From contig CBCPMX010000078.1 in assembly GCA_965120355.1 (NCBI GenBank), positions 1 to 49,358 of the forward strand: a DNA stretch of 49,358 bases, in the 5' to 3' direction. Of the stretch, positions 1 to 7,107 are shown in pieces. This stretch comes from CBCPMX01 sp965120355 (GTDB taxonomy: Bacteria; Bacillota; Clostridia; Oscillospirales; Oscillospiraceae). The notes beneath the pieces were generated by a model that saw nothing but the letters and a program-made list of their open reading frames with translations, searched no databases and was not told the DNA's origin. Position 1 is the first letter of the stretch; each line of letters starts with the position of its first letter. The position numbers and the translations under genes were made by a program.

Positions 1-107
1 CGTCTGAGAACAGCGTCGTGGCTGTAGAGGATGGGATGGAAATCAATACGGTGGAGGAACTGCTGGCACGAACATCGGAAAATTCCGCAGCGGATGATCT
101 GGAATAG
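1..107 (+). CDS. C-terminal end of an unknown protein (5' truncated)
   Basis: The reading frame beginning at base 3 is open from the window edge to a TAG at 105-107 and encodes about 34 residues ending in SAADDLE. The tail is acidic and has no recognisable motif, so no function can be given. A strong hairpin follows at 138-166, which fits the end of a transcription unit. The call rests only on the open frame and its position before the terminator. Confidence 0.45.
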   Translation, partial: SENSVVAVEDGMEINTVEELLARTSENSAADDLE

Positions 108-137
108 CATAGATTCAAAATGTGAGAAGATTCATCA

Positions 138-166
138 GGCCACCGGGCAGAGAGGCTCCGGTGGCC
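138..166 (+). terminator. Hairpin terminator after the truncated first gene
   Basis: GGCCACCGG (138-146) pairs perfectly with CCGGTGGCC (158-166) across an 11-base loop. Only a weak T-rich stretch follows, so termination may be partial, but its place between a stop codon and the next promoter supports the call. Confidence 0.55.
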
Positions 167-239
167 TTCGTCAAAATCACCCAATCTACAGCTGCCGCTG
201 TTTTTGAATCCGGCGATTCGACAATTCTTGGCTTTTTCC

Positions 240-268
240 TTGACAGTTTTGCAGGACTGTGCTAGAAT
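240..268 (+). promoter_or_regulatory. Sigma-A promoter of the lysine-riboswitch operon
   Basis: TTGACA at 240-245 and TAGAAT at 263-268 are separated by exactly 17 bases. Transcription would start near 275, just upstream of the riboswitch aptamer, which fits its role. Confidence 0.75.
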
Positions 269-293
269 ACCTGCAAATTGAATCACTGGTTCT

Positions 294-459
294 CTATGAT
301 AGAGGCGCGGTTATGATCAGTAGCGGACATAGGCTGGGCCAATGGCCGTCCGTGAAAGGCATCGCCGCCGAAGGGGCTGGAGCCGGGCCTGGGCTCCCGT
401 TTCCTGGGCCGTTGCAGAATATGTAACGGACTGTCACAATATGTGGAGCGCTATCATGG
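294..459 (+). ncRNA. Lysine riboswitch aptamer (L-box)
   Basis: The leader carries the conserved blocks of the lysine riboswitch in the right order: ATAGAGGCGC (299-308), AGTA, GAAAGGC, GCCGAAG, CCTGGG, GGACTGTCAC and GCGCTATC (448-455). Helix P1 is formed by CTATGATAG (294-302) and CTATCATGG (451-459). The class binds L-lysine and shuts off lysine synthesis or uptake genes. Here it precedes an amino-acid ABC transporter, which therefore most likely imports lysine. The 3' strand of P1 also complements the 5' arm of the downstream terminator, giving a clear switch. Confidence 0.93.
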
Positions 460-487
460 TTCCCTCGGGGTCCGCCCGCCGCCATTG

Positions 488-533
488 CCATGATTGCTTG
501 ATTGCCAAGTGATTCATGGTATTTTTTATTTTT
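488..533 (+). terminator. Riboswitch expression platform: intrinsic terminator
   Basis: CCATGA (488-493) pairs with TCATGG (514-519), with an inner CTTG/CAAG helix, and is followed by a T-rich run at 520-533. The alternative partner of CCATGAT (488-494) is ATCATGG (453-459), the 3' strand of aptamer helix P1. When lysine holds P1 together the terminator is free to form (OFF). Without lysine the two segments can pair as an antiterminator (ON). Confidence 0.85.
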
Positions 534-552
534 CCCGAAAGGATGAACTGCC

Positions 553-1467
553 ATGAAAAGACTGCTTGCACTGCTGTTGACCGCCTGCCTGCTGCTGGGC
601 CTGGCTGCCTGCGGCAGCACTGACACGGCGGAGACTTCCGCCGTTAGTTCGGAGACGGCCGCGGCCTCTGAGAGCCCTGCCGAAAGTGAAGCCGCTGTGG
701 CTTCCGGCGTGGAGGATGGTGTGCTGACCATTGCTATGGAGTGCGCCTACGCCCCCTACAACTGGACCCAGTATGACGACTCCAACGGCGCAGTGGAGAT
801 CAGCGGCGCCAGCGGCGAATACGCCAATGGCTATGACGTGATGATTGCCAAGAAGATCTGTGAGGCCAACGGTTGGGAACTGGAAATTGTCCGCACTGAC
901 TGGGACTCCCTGGTCCCCGGTGTGCAGACCGGCCTGTATGATGCGGTCATTGCCGGTCAGTCCATGACTGCCGACCGCATGGAGCAGGTGGATTTTGCCG
1001 GCCCCTACTACTATGCGTCCATTGTCTGTGTGACCAAAGCCGACAGCCCGTATGCCTCTGCGACGGGGCTCAGCGACCTGTCCGGCGGCACATGCACCGC
1101 CCAGATCGCAACCATCTGGTATGACTCCATGCTGCCCCAGATTGAAGGCGCCCAGATCCAGACTGCCGCCGAGACCGCCCCTGCCATGCTTATGGCCCTG
1201 GAGACCGATACGGTGGACTTCATCTGTACCGATATGCCCACCGCCATGGGCGCTGTGGCCGCTTATGACGACATGGTGATTCTGGATTTCTCCGATACAG
1301 ACGACGGCTTTGAGGTGGATGAAGGCGAGATCAATATCGGTGTTTCCATCATGAAGGGGAACACGGAATTGAAGGAAGCGATTGATAACGTGCTTTCTGC
1401 CATGACTGTAGAGGACTTCAATACGCTTATGGATGAAGCCATTTCGATCCAGCCGCTGAGCGAGTAA
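553..1467 (+). CDS. Amino-acid (probably lysine) ABC transporter, substrate-binding lipoprotein
   Basis: The 304-residue protein is an extracellular binding protein of the family 3 type (SBP_bac_3), which captures polar amino acids for an ABC importer. It begins with a lipoprotein signal peptide whose lipobox LAAC places the acylated cysteine at residue 20. A Ser/Ala/Glu-rich linker follows, then the binding domain with the typical GYDVMIAKKI and GLYDAVIAGQSMTADR segments. The start is supported by AAAGGATG 8-15 bases upstream. It is the first gene of a three-gene operon with permease and ATPase. The lysine riboswitch in its leader is the evidence for lysine as ligand; the sequence family alone would only say polar amino acid. 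Confidence 0.93.
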   Translation: MKRLLALLLTACLLLGLAACGSTDTAETSAVSSETAAASESPAESEAAVASGVEDGVLTIAMECAYAPYNWTQYDDSNGAVEISGASGEYANGYDVMIAKKICEANGWELEIVRTDWDSLVPGVQTGLYDAVIAGQSMTADRMEQVDFAGPYYYASIVCVTKADSPYASATGLSDLSGGTCTAQIATIWYDSMLPQIEGAQIQTAAETAPAMLMALETDTVDFICTDMPTAMGAVAAYDDMVILDFSDTDDGFEVDEGEINIGVSIMKGNTELKEAIDNVLSAMTVEDFNTLMDEAISIQPLSE

Positions 1468-1497
1468 GCGGTTCCGCAGAGAAAGGAGAGAACGCTT

Positions 1498-2352
1498 GTG
1501 GCAAAGCTGGCTCAGCTGGCATCGGATATCGGCAAGCTGCTTAACCGGTTCGGCGGCGCGTATCTCAATGGCATCCGCAATACGCTGGTGCTGGCGCTGG
1601 TGGCGACTTTCATTGGCTGCCTGATTGGATTCCTGTGCGGCATCCTCCAGACCATTCCCCACGCAAAAACGGATCGTTCGGTCAAACGGTTTTTCCTGAT
1701 GCTGATCCGCGGTGTTGTCCGGGTGTATGTGGAGGTTTTCCGTGGTACGCCCATGGTTTTGCAAGCGGTATTCCTGTACTATGGCCTGCCGTATTTTACA
1801 GACAACGCCGTGCGTTTTGAAAGTGTGTGGATGGCAGCCATTGTGGTGGTGTCCATCAATACTGGCGCCTATATGGCCGAGACGGTTCGCGGCGGCATTG
1901 TCTCCATTGATCCCGGTCAGACCGAGGGCGCGAAGGCCATCGGCATGAACCATGTGCAGACCATGCTGTATGTGATTTTGCCCCAGGCCCTGCGAAATAT
2001 CCTTCCCCAGATCGGGAACAATTTCATTATCAATATTAAGGACACCTCCGTCATGTTTATCATCAGTTTTACGGATTTCTTCGCTGTCCACCGGGCGGCG
2101 GTGGGGGCCACCTATCTGTACTTCCCCTCCGCCACTGTGGAAATGGTGGGCTATCTGTGCATGACGTTAATCGCTTCGTTCCTTCTGCGCTGGATGGAAA
2201 AGCGGATGGACGGCGCGGACAGTTATGAACTGGTCCAGGCGGATCAGCTGACCATGACTGCCGGTACTTACAGTCACCCCGATAAGGGCACGCCCTTTGA
2301 CGAGCGCAGCAAAGAATATGATGCCGCTGCCGACAGAAGGGGGGAACGCTGA
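1498..2352 (+). CDS. Amino-acid ABC transporter, permease
   Basis: This 284-residue integral membrane protein is the permease of the polar amino-acid uptake family (HisM/GlnP type). It shows several hydrophobic segments from about residue 27 and the conserved EAA loop region (EGAKAIGM, then LPQALRNILPQIGN), which contacts the ATPase. The N-terminal FRGTPMVLQ motif is also typical of the family. The GTG start has GAAAGGAG about 9 bases upstream. The gene lies 30 bases after the binding protein and its TGA is one base before the ATPase ATG. The hydrophilic C-terminal tail of about 50 residues is longer than usual for the family and carries no motif I recognise. Confidence 0.93.
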   Translation: MAKLAQLASDIGKLLNRFGGAYLNGIRNTLVLALVATFIGCLIGFLCGILQTIPHAKTDRSVKRFFLMLIRGVVRVYVEVFRGTPMVLQAVFLYYGLPYFTDNAVRFESVWMAAIVVVSINTGAYMAETVRGGIVSIDPGQTEGAKAIGMNHVQTMLYVILPQALRNILPQIGNNFIINIKDTSVMFIISFTDFFAVHRAAVGATYLYFPSATVEMVGYLCMTLIASFLLRWMEKRMDGADSYELVQADQLTMTAGTYSHPDKGTPFDERSKEYDAAADRRGER

Positions 2353-2353
2353 A

Positions 2354-3094
2354 ATGGCAGAAACAATTCTGGAGATCCGCCATCTGTCGAAAGCGTTTGG
2401 GGCCAATGTGGTTCTGCGGGACATTGATTTTACCGTAAAGCCCGGCGACGTGACCAGCATCATCGGGGCCTCCGGATCCGGAAAGTCCACGCTCCTGCGG
2501 TGCATCAATCTGCTGGAACACCCCACCAGCGGCCAGATCCTGTTCCACGGCGGCGATGTGATCCGCGGCAAAGTCAATGCCGCTGCCTACCGGGCCAAGG
2601 TAGGCATGGTGTTCCAGTCCTTTAACCTGTTCAATAACATGACGGTTTTGGAAAATTGTATAATCGGCCAAACCAAGGTCCTGAAGCGGGACAAGCAAAC
2701 CGCCCGGGAAAACGCCATAAAGTACCTGGAAAAGGTGGGCATGGCGCCCTATATCAACGCCCGGCCCCGGCAAATTTCCGGCGGACAGAAACAGCGGGTA
2801 GCCATTGCCCGGGCCCTGGCCATGGAGCCGGAGGTGCTGCTGTTTGACGAGCCCACTTCCGCCCTGGACCCGGAGATGGTGGGCGAAGTCTTGGCTGTCA
2901 TGCGGGATTTGGCCCAGGAGGGCATGACCATGTTGGTGGTGACCCATGAGATGGCCTTCGCCCGGGACGTCAGCAACCATGTGGTCTACATGGCCGAAGG
3001 CGTCATTGCCGAGGAGGGCGAGCCAAAGCAGATTTTTGAAAATCCACAAAATCAGCGAACACGGGAGTTTTTGTCCCGCTTTTTGGAACGGTGA
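2354..3094 (+). CDS. Amino-acid ABC transporter, ATP-binding protein
   Basis: The 246-residue protein energises the lysine-type importer. Walker A GASGSGKS is at residues 38-45, followed by the Q-loop (VFQSFNLF), signature ISGGQKQR, Walker B LLFDEPTSALD and the H-loop VVTHE. This layout is that of the HisP/GlnQ family. I chose the ATG at 2354 rather than an upstream ATG at 2297 because it is preceded by AGAAGGGGGG, follows the permease stop directly, and gives the usual family length. A strong hairpin at 3101-3140 ends the operon. Confidence 0.95.
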   Translation: MAETILEIRHLSKAFGANVVLRDIDFTVKPGDVTSIIGASGSGKSTLLRCINLLEHPTSGQILFHGGDVIRGKVNAAAYRAKVGMVFQSFNLFNNMTVLENCIIGQTKVLKRDKQTARENAIKYLEKVGMAPYINARPRQISGGQKQRVAIARALAMEPEVLLFDEPTSALDPEMVGEVLAVMRDLAQEGMTMLVVTHEMAFARDVSNHVVYMAEGVIAEEGEPKQIFENPQNQRTREFLSRFLER

Positions 3095-3100
3095 GCGTAA

Positions 3101-3140
3101 ACAACCCCCACGCCGGGCAATCGCCCGGCGTGGGGGTTGT
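3101..3140 (+). terminator. Terminator of the lysine transporter operon
   Basis: An 18-bp perfect stem (3101-3118 with 3123-3140, AATC loop) lies just after the ATPase stop. The T-run after it is poor, but the very stable stem and position support termination. Confidence 0.75.
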
Positions 3141-3214
3141 CTTTCAAGGATGTTCAGCCGCTCGGGCGAAGAGCAGCTTGCACTGCTGGCGCCAACGCCG
3201 CCGCGCATACCCCC

Positions 3215-3243
3215 TTGACAAATGGGGCATCCTATGATATGGT
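3215..3243 (+). promoter_or_regulatory. Sigma-A promoter of copA-csoR
   Basis: TTGACA (3215-3220) and TATGGT (3238-3243) have a 17-base spacer. The predicted start of transcription falls in the GC-rich dyad at 3250-3272, which fits repression by CsoR. Confidence 0.7.
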
Positions 3244-3249
3244 ATGTAC

Positions 3250-3272
3250 ATACCCCACCCCTAGGGGGGTGT
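3250..3272 (+). promoter_or_regulatory. Probable CsoR operator
   Basis: An imperfect dyad of C and G tracts, CACCCCTAGGGGGGTG (3256-3271) preceded by ATACCC, resembles the ACCC/GGGT-type sites of CsoR copper repressors. It overlaps the likely transcription start of an operon that itself encodes CsoR, so autoregulation is the simple reading. Confidence 0.6.
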
Positions 3273-3288
3273 TGAGGAGGCGCTTGCA

Positions 3289-5832
3289 ATGAAGCAAAAG
3301 TTCAATGTGACCGGCATGACCTGTTCCGCCTGCTCTAGCCGTGTAGAAAAGGTGACCAACAAGCTGGACGGTGTGCGGGAGGCCCAGGTCAACCTGTTGG
3401 CCGGGTCTATGGTGGTGGATTTTGACGAAACTGCCGTCACTGCTGGCGACATTATTCAGGCCGTCGTAGACGCTGGCTACGGTGCGGCGCTGCCGGAAAC
3501 CGCCGCCGTCAAAAAGACGCCGCAAAAAAATGACGCCCAGGAAGAGGCACTGAAGGAAATGAAAAAACGGATCCTGGTTTCGTTCTGTTTTTTGATTCCC
3601 CTGATGTATCTGACCATGGGACATATGGTGGGTCTGCCCACCCCGCATTTTTTTCACGGCGACGAGAACGCTGTGGTATTTGCGCTGACGCAGTTTTTGC
3701 TGACGCTGCCCATTGTCTATATCAACCGTGTGTATTATCAGAAGGGCTTTAAGACCCTGTGGCACCGCGCGCCCAATATGGATTCTCTGATCGCCGTCGG
3801 CTCCGGCGCGGCCCTGGTTTACGGGCTGTTCGCCATCTACCGCATGGCCTACGGCATGGGCCACGGTGACTGGGCGCTGGTGGCCCAATACGCCGACGAC
3901 CTGTATTTTGAATCGGCGGCTATGATCCTGACCCTTATCACGCTGGGGAAGTTCCTGGAGACCCGTTCCAAAGGAAAGACCGGCGAGGCCATCGCCAAGC
4001 TGATGGATTTGGCGCCCAAGACCGCCGCCGTGATTCGGGACGGCGTGGAGCAGGAAATCCCCGTGGAGGACGTGACCGTGGGCGACGTGGTGGTGGTCCG
4101 GGCCGGCGGCTCGATCCCCGTGGACGGCGTGGTGCTGGAGGGCAGTGCGGCTGTGGATCAGAGCGCGCTGACCGGCGAATCAGTGCCTGTGGAAAAAACT
4201 GCTGGAGACCGGGTGGTTGCCGCCACCATCAATAAGACCGGGTTTTTAAAGTTTCGCGCCGACAAGGTGGGCGAAGACACCACCCTGGCGCAGATCATCC
4301 GCCTGGTGGAAGAGGCCGGCAGTTCCAAGGCGCCCATTGCCCGGCTGGCGGACAAAATCGCCGGTGTATTCGTGCCGGTGGTTATGGGCATTGCGGTGCT
4401 GGCCGCCATTGTCTGGCTGCTGCTGGGACAGAGTTTTGAGTTCGCCCTGTCTACGGCCATTGCCGTACTGGTCATCTCGTGCCCCTGTGCCCTGGGCCTG
4501 GCTACGCCGGTGGCCATCATGGTGGGTACCGGCCGGGGCGCGGAACAGGGGATCCTGATCAAATCCGCAGAGGCCCTGGAGACGCTCCATAAAGTGGACG
4601 CGGCGGTGCTGGATAAGACAGGAACCCTCACCGAGGGACGCCCCGTGGTCACGGATCTGCTGCCCCAGCCCGGCGTTTCCCAGATGGAGCTGCTGACCGT
4701 GGCGCAGGCTCTGGAGCGGCCCAGCGAACATCCGCTGGCAGAGGCCATTCTGGCCAAGGCTGCCGCATTGGGGCTGGAGGCGCCTCAGGTGACGGACTTC
4801 GAGACCGTCTCCGGACGTGGTGTCCGGGCAAAGCTGGATGGCCAGGTGTGCCTGGCTGGCAACGCGGCGTTTATGCAGGAAAACGGCATTGCCGTCTCCG
4901 ACAGCGACCAGCTGGCACGCCAGGGCAAGACGCCCCTGTATTTTGCCCGCGGCGGCAAGCTGTTGGGTGTCGTTGCCTGCGCCGATGTGGCAAAGCCCAC
5001 CGCCCGTGCCGCTGTGGAGGCGTTTGAGAAGCTGGGCATCGACGTGTATATGCTCACCGGCGACAATCAGCTGACTGCTGAAGCCATTGCCAAGGATCTG
5101 GGCATCCGCCATGTGGTGGCCCAAGTCATGCCTGCGGACAAGGAACTGCATGTGCGCCGTCTGCAGGAAGCGGGGAAAACCGTCCTCATGGTGGGCGACG
5201 GCATCAACGACGCGCCGGCGCTGGTCCGCGCCGATGTGGGCATGGCCATTGGAGCCGGTACCGATATCGCTATGGAATCGGCGGATATCGTTCTGATGAA
5301 GAGCGATCTGCTGGACGCTGTGGGCGCGGTGCAGCTCAGCCGTGCCGTCATTCGCAACATCCGGATGAATCTGTTCTGGGCGTTTTTCTACAACATTCTT
5401 GGCATCCCCATTGCCGCCGGTGTGCTGTATCTGCCGCTGGGCATCAAACTGAGTCCCATGCTGGGCGCGGCAGCCATGAGCCTTAGCTCCGTATGTGTTG
5501 TCACCAACGCGCTGCGTCTGCGGTTTTTCAAGCCCAAACTGCCGGAGGCTGTGCCGAATGCTGCGGCACAGCCGGTACAAACTGAACAAATCTCTCCCGC
5601 TGTGGAGAACATGAAGGAGGAACCTGTTATGAAAACCGTACTCACTGTCAATGGCATGATGTGCAACCACTGTAAGGCTGCTGTGGAAAAGGCGCTGTCC
5701 GCCGTGGCTGGCGTAGAGAGCGCCGTGGTGGATCTGGAGGCAAAGACTGCCACCGTCACCGGCGACGCTGACACTGCGGCCCTGTCTGCCGCTGTCACCG
5801 ACGCCGGCTATGAAGTTGTGGAGGTCCACTGA
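3289..5832 (+). CDS. copA: Copper-exporting P1B-type ATPase CopA with C-terminal CopZ-like domain
   Basis: The 847-residue membrane pump exports Cu(I) at the cost of ATP. An N-terminal heavy-metal domain has GMTCSACSS (Cys12, Cys15). The core shows TGES, the intramembrane CPC at residues 398-400, the phosphorylated Asp442 in DKTGT, the SEHP motif and GDGINDAP. CPC together with the CsoR partner points to copper or silver. Unusually, residues 781-847 form a second heavy-metal domain with GMMCNHC (Cys792, Cys795), the sequence of a free CopZ chaperone. It is joined by a flexible Ala/Pro/Gln/Glu-rich linker after the last membrane segment. The start has GAGGAGG 8 bases upstream. csoR begins at the base of its stop codon. 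Confidence 0.95.
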   Translation: MKQKFNVTGMTCSACSSRVEKVTNKLDGVREAQVNLLAGSMVVDFDETAVTAGDIIQAVVDAGYGAALPETAAVKKTPQKNDAQEEALKEMKKRILVSFCFLIPLMYLTMGHMVGLPTPHFFHGDENAVVFALTQFLLTLPIVYINRVYYQKGFKTLWHRAPNMDSLIAVGSGAALVYGLFAIYRMAYGMGHGDWALVAQYADDLYFESAAMILTLITLGKFLETRSKGKTGEAIAKLMDLAPKTAAVIRDGVEQEIPVEDVTVGDVVVVRAGGSIPVDGVVLEGSAAVDQSALTGESVPVEKTAGDRVVAATINKTGFLKFRADKVGEDTTLAQIIRLVEEAGSSKAPIARLADKIAGVFVPVVMGIAVLAAIVWLLLGQSFEFALSTAIAVLVISCPCALGLATPVAIMVGTGRGAEQGILIKSAEALETLHKVDAAVLDKTGTLTEGRPVVTDLLPQPGVSQMELLTVAQALERPSEHPLAEAILAKAAALGLEAPQVTDFETVSGRGVRAKLDGQVCLAGNAAFMQENGIAVSDSDQLARQGKTPLYFARGGKLLGVVACADVAKPTARAAVEAFEKLGIDVYMLTGDNQLTAEAIAKDLGIRHVVAQVMPADKELHVRRLQEAGKTVLMVGDGINDAPALVRADVGMAIGAGTDIAMESADIVLMKSDLLDAVGAVQLSRAVIRNIRMNLFWAFFYNILGIPIAAGVLYLPLGIKLSPMLGAAAMSLSSVCVVTNALRLRFFKPKLPEAVPNAAAQPVQTEQISPAVENMKEEPVMKTVLTVNGMMCNHCKAAVEKALSAVAGVESAVVDLEAKTATVTGDADTAALSAAVTDAGYEVVEVH
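5629..5832 (+). CDS. Possible internally initiated CopZ-like copper chaperone (in frame within copA)
   Basis: Inside copA an ATG at 5629 is preceded by a perfect AAGGAGG (5614-5620) with an 8-base spacer, in the copA frame. Initiation there would give a 67-residue protein, starting MKTVLTVNGMMCNHC, that is a complete HMA-fold copper chaperone. Separate copZ genes are common next to copA in Firmicutes, and E. coli copA is known to yield a free metal-binding-domain protein by frameshifting. The sequence shows the start signal directly. That it is used is inference. The alternative is that the signal is a relic of a gene fusion, or chance coding for Lys-Glu-Glu. Confidence 0.5.
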   Translation: MKTVLTVNGMMCNHCKAAVEKALSAVAGVESAVVDLEAKTATVTGDADTAALSAAVTDAGYEVVEVH

Positions 5833-6101
5833 TGCAGGCGGATCGTGAAGCCGTCACCCGTCTGCTGAAGACCGCCCGAGGCCAGCTGGACGGCCTGCTG
5901 AAAATGGTGGAGGATGACCGCTACTGCATCGACATCTCCAACCAGCTCATGGCCACCAGCGCCATTTTGACCAAGGTCAACCGCATGGTGCTCAAGGCAC
6001 ACATGGAGGGCTGCGTCCGTGCAGCCCTCCAGGGTGAGGCGGGGGATTCGGACAAAAAGATTGAGGAATTGGTCACTGTATTTGATAAGCTCAGCAAATG
6101 A
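5832..6101 (+). CDS. csoR: Copper-sensing repressor CsoR
   Basis: The 89-residue all-helical protein belongs to the CsoR/RcnR (DUF156) family. The copper ligands of CsoR are present in the canonical register: Cys32, His57 and Cys61. Such repressors release DNA on binding Cu(I) and induce the exporter gene. The ATG overlaps the last base of the copA stop (TGATG), indicating translational coupling. The dyad at 3250-3272 is its likely operator. Confidence 0.92.
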   Translation: MQADREAVTRLLKTARGQLDGLLKMVEDDRYCIDISNQLMATSAILTKVNRMVLKAHMEGCVRAALQGEAGDSDKKIEELVTVFDKLSK

Positions 6102-6108
6102 GCGGAAT

Positions 6109-6152
6109 AAAACCAGCGCCCCCTGAACGAAATGCTTGGGGGCGCTGGTTTT
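6109..6152. terminator. Bidirectional terminator between csoR and the XRE gene
   Basis: AAAACCAGCGCCCCC (6109-6123) pairs perfectly with GGGGGCGCTGGTTTT (6138-6152). Poly-U is produced on either strand, and the flanking genes converge on it. Confidence 0.88.
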
Positions 6153-6471
6153 ATTTGTGAACTTCGGACTTCCAACTTTCGGGAAGGTTTTTGTTGCCCT
6201 CTTGTAAGTCGCTTGCAATTTGCTGTAAATGGGCAAATTGATGTTCTGTTAGCCCTGTTACGTCCAGCAGCATCCGATCTGTACGGCCCAGAAGGTAGTC
6301 TGTGGACACACCGAAGCAGTCTGCCAGCCGCACCAGCAGTTCAATGGAGGGCATGATGTTTCCATTTTCCCAGTTGGACACACTTTGCTTACTGACACCG
6401 AGCTTTTTTCCGAGCTGCTCCTGTTTCATGCCCTGTGCCTGTCGTAAAAGCCGAATCTGATCTCCCAACAT
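6151..6471 (-). CDS. XRE-family transcriptional regulator
   Basis: The 106-residue protein has an N-terminal Cro/C1-type helix-turn-helix (about residues 5-60: QEQLGKKLGVSKQSVSNWE, then LLVRLADCFGVSTDYLLGR) and a short helical C-terminus. The ATG at 6471 is preferred over one 21 bases upstream because AGAGGTGA precedes it and family members begin at MLGDQIRLLR. It diverges from the two-gene operon at 6583-8186. Inverted repeats in the shared intergenic region suggest that it represses both itself and that operon; this is inference. Confidence 0.88.
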   Translation of the reverse strand: MLGDQIRLLRQAQGMKQEQLGKKLGVSKQSVSNWENGNIMPSIELLVRLADCFGVSTDYLLGRTDRMLLDVTGLTEHQFAHLQQIASDLQEGNKNLPESWKSEVHK

Positions 6472-6491
6472 GGTTTGATCACCTCTGCGCA

Positions 6492-6559
6492 CAAATATTA
6501 CAAAACATTTTTATCTATATTCTTGACTTTTATAAAATACTATAGTATTGTAATATTTG
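6492..6559. promoter_or_regulatory. Divergent control region with paired operator-like repeats and a promoter
   Basis: CAAATATTACAA (6492-6503) recurs as its exact inverse TTGTAATATTTG (6548-6559), 44 bases apart. Between them, AATACTATAGTATT (6536-6549) is a perfect 14-bp palindrome. A rightward promoter, TTGACT (6523-6528) with TATTGT (6546-6551) at 17 bases, overlaps the second repeat and the palindrome. The first repeat lies just upstream of the XRE start. This is the pattern expected for a dimeric XRE repressor controlling two divergent promoters. Confidence 0.65.
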
Positions 6560-6582
6560 ACTATAAAGAGAGGGTGAACACT

Positions 6583-7107
6583 ATGGCGAGATGTGAGTAT
6601 TACCAGAGCAGTTTTGGAGACCGCTGTTTGATCAAAGCAAAGATTGATGGGATGGACTCCGACAAGGTCAGCAGTGATACATATCGAAACTATTGCAGCT
6701 ATGAGGCTGGATATCAAAAGTGTCCGTTCTACGAGGCGTACAACAAGCAGACAAACAGCAGTGGCTGCTATCTCACAACAGCTTGTATGCGGTCGCAGGG
6801 CCTGCTGGATGACTGTGTGGAATTGACCACAATGCGCGTGTTTCGGGATACTTGGCTGAGTTTGCAGCCAGGAGGCAAGGAGGACATTCAGGAGTATTAT
6901 CGGTTTGCCCCGGAGATTGTGCAGGCCATCAATGCGCGGGAAGATGCACAGGAAGTGTACCAGACGATTTACGAGCAAGTCGTAGCGCCTTGTGTGGAGT
7001 TGATTCGCGCACAAAGTAATAAAGCTGCGTGGGCGTTGTACAAAGCATCCGCGATTTCCTTGTATAAGCAGACGCTATGCTGGAAGGAGGGAGATCGATG
7101 GGCATAA
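6583..7107 (+). CDS. CFI-box-CTERM domain protein with N-terminal cysteines
   Basis: This 174-residue protein has two recognisable parts. The N-terminus holds spaced cysteines (4, 15, 38 and 47) that look like a metal-binding module. Residues 61-92, GCYLTTACM then DDCVELTTMRVFRDTWL, match the CFI-box-CTERM motif seen at the C-terminal half of many uncharacterised bacterial proteins. The motif's function is unknown to me. The ATG at 6583 follows AGAGAGGGTG. The gene overlaps the next one by 10 bases, so the two are translationally coupled and probably work together. Confidence 0.75.
   Translation: MARCEYYQSSFGDRCLIKAKIDGMDSDKVSSDTYRNYCSYEAGYQKCPFYEAYNKQTNSSGCYLTTACMRSQGLLDDCVELTTMRVFRDTWLSLQPGGKEDIQEYYRFAPEIVQAINAREDAQEVYQTIYEQVVAPCVELIRAQSNKAAWALYKASAISLYKQTLCWKEGDRWA

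Noticed and set aside
526..2091. Long minus-strand frame (521 codons) over the lysine transporter genes
   Set aside because: It lies antisense to two certain genes and the riboswitch, has His/Gln/Gly-rich low-complexity translation typical of GC-rich shadows, and matches no family.
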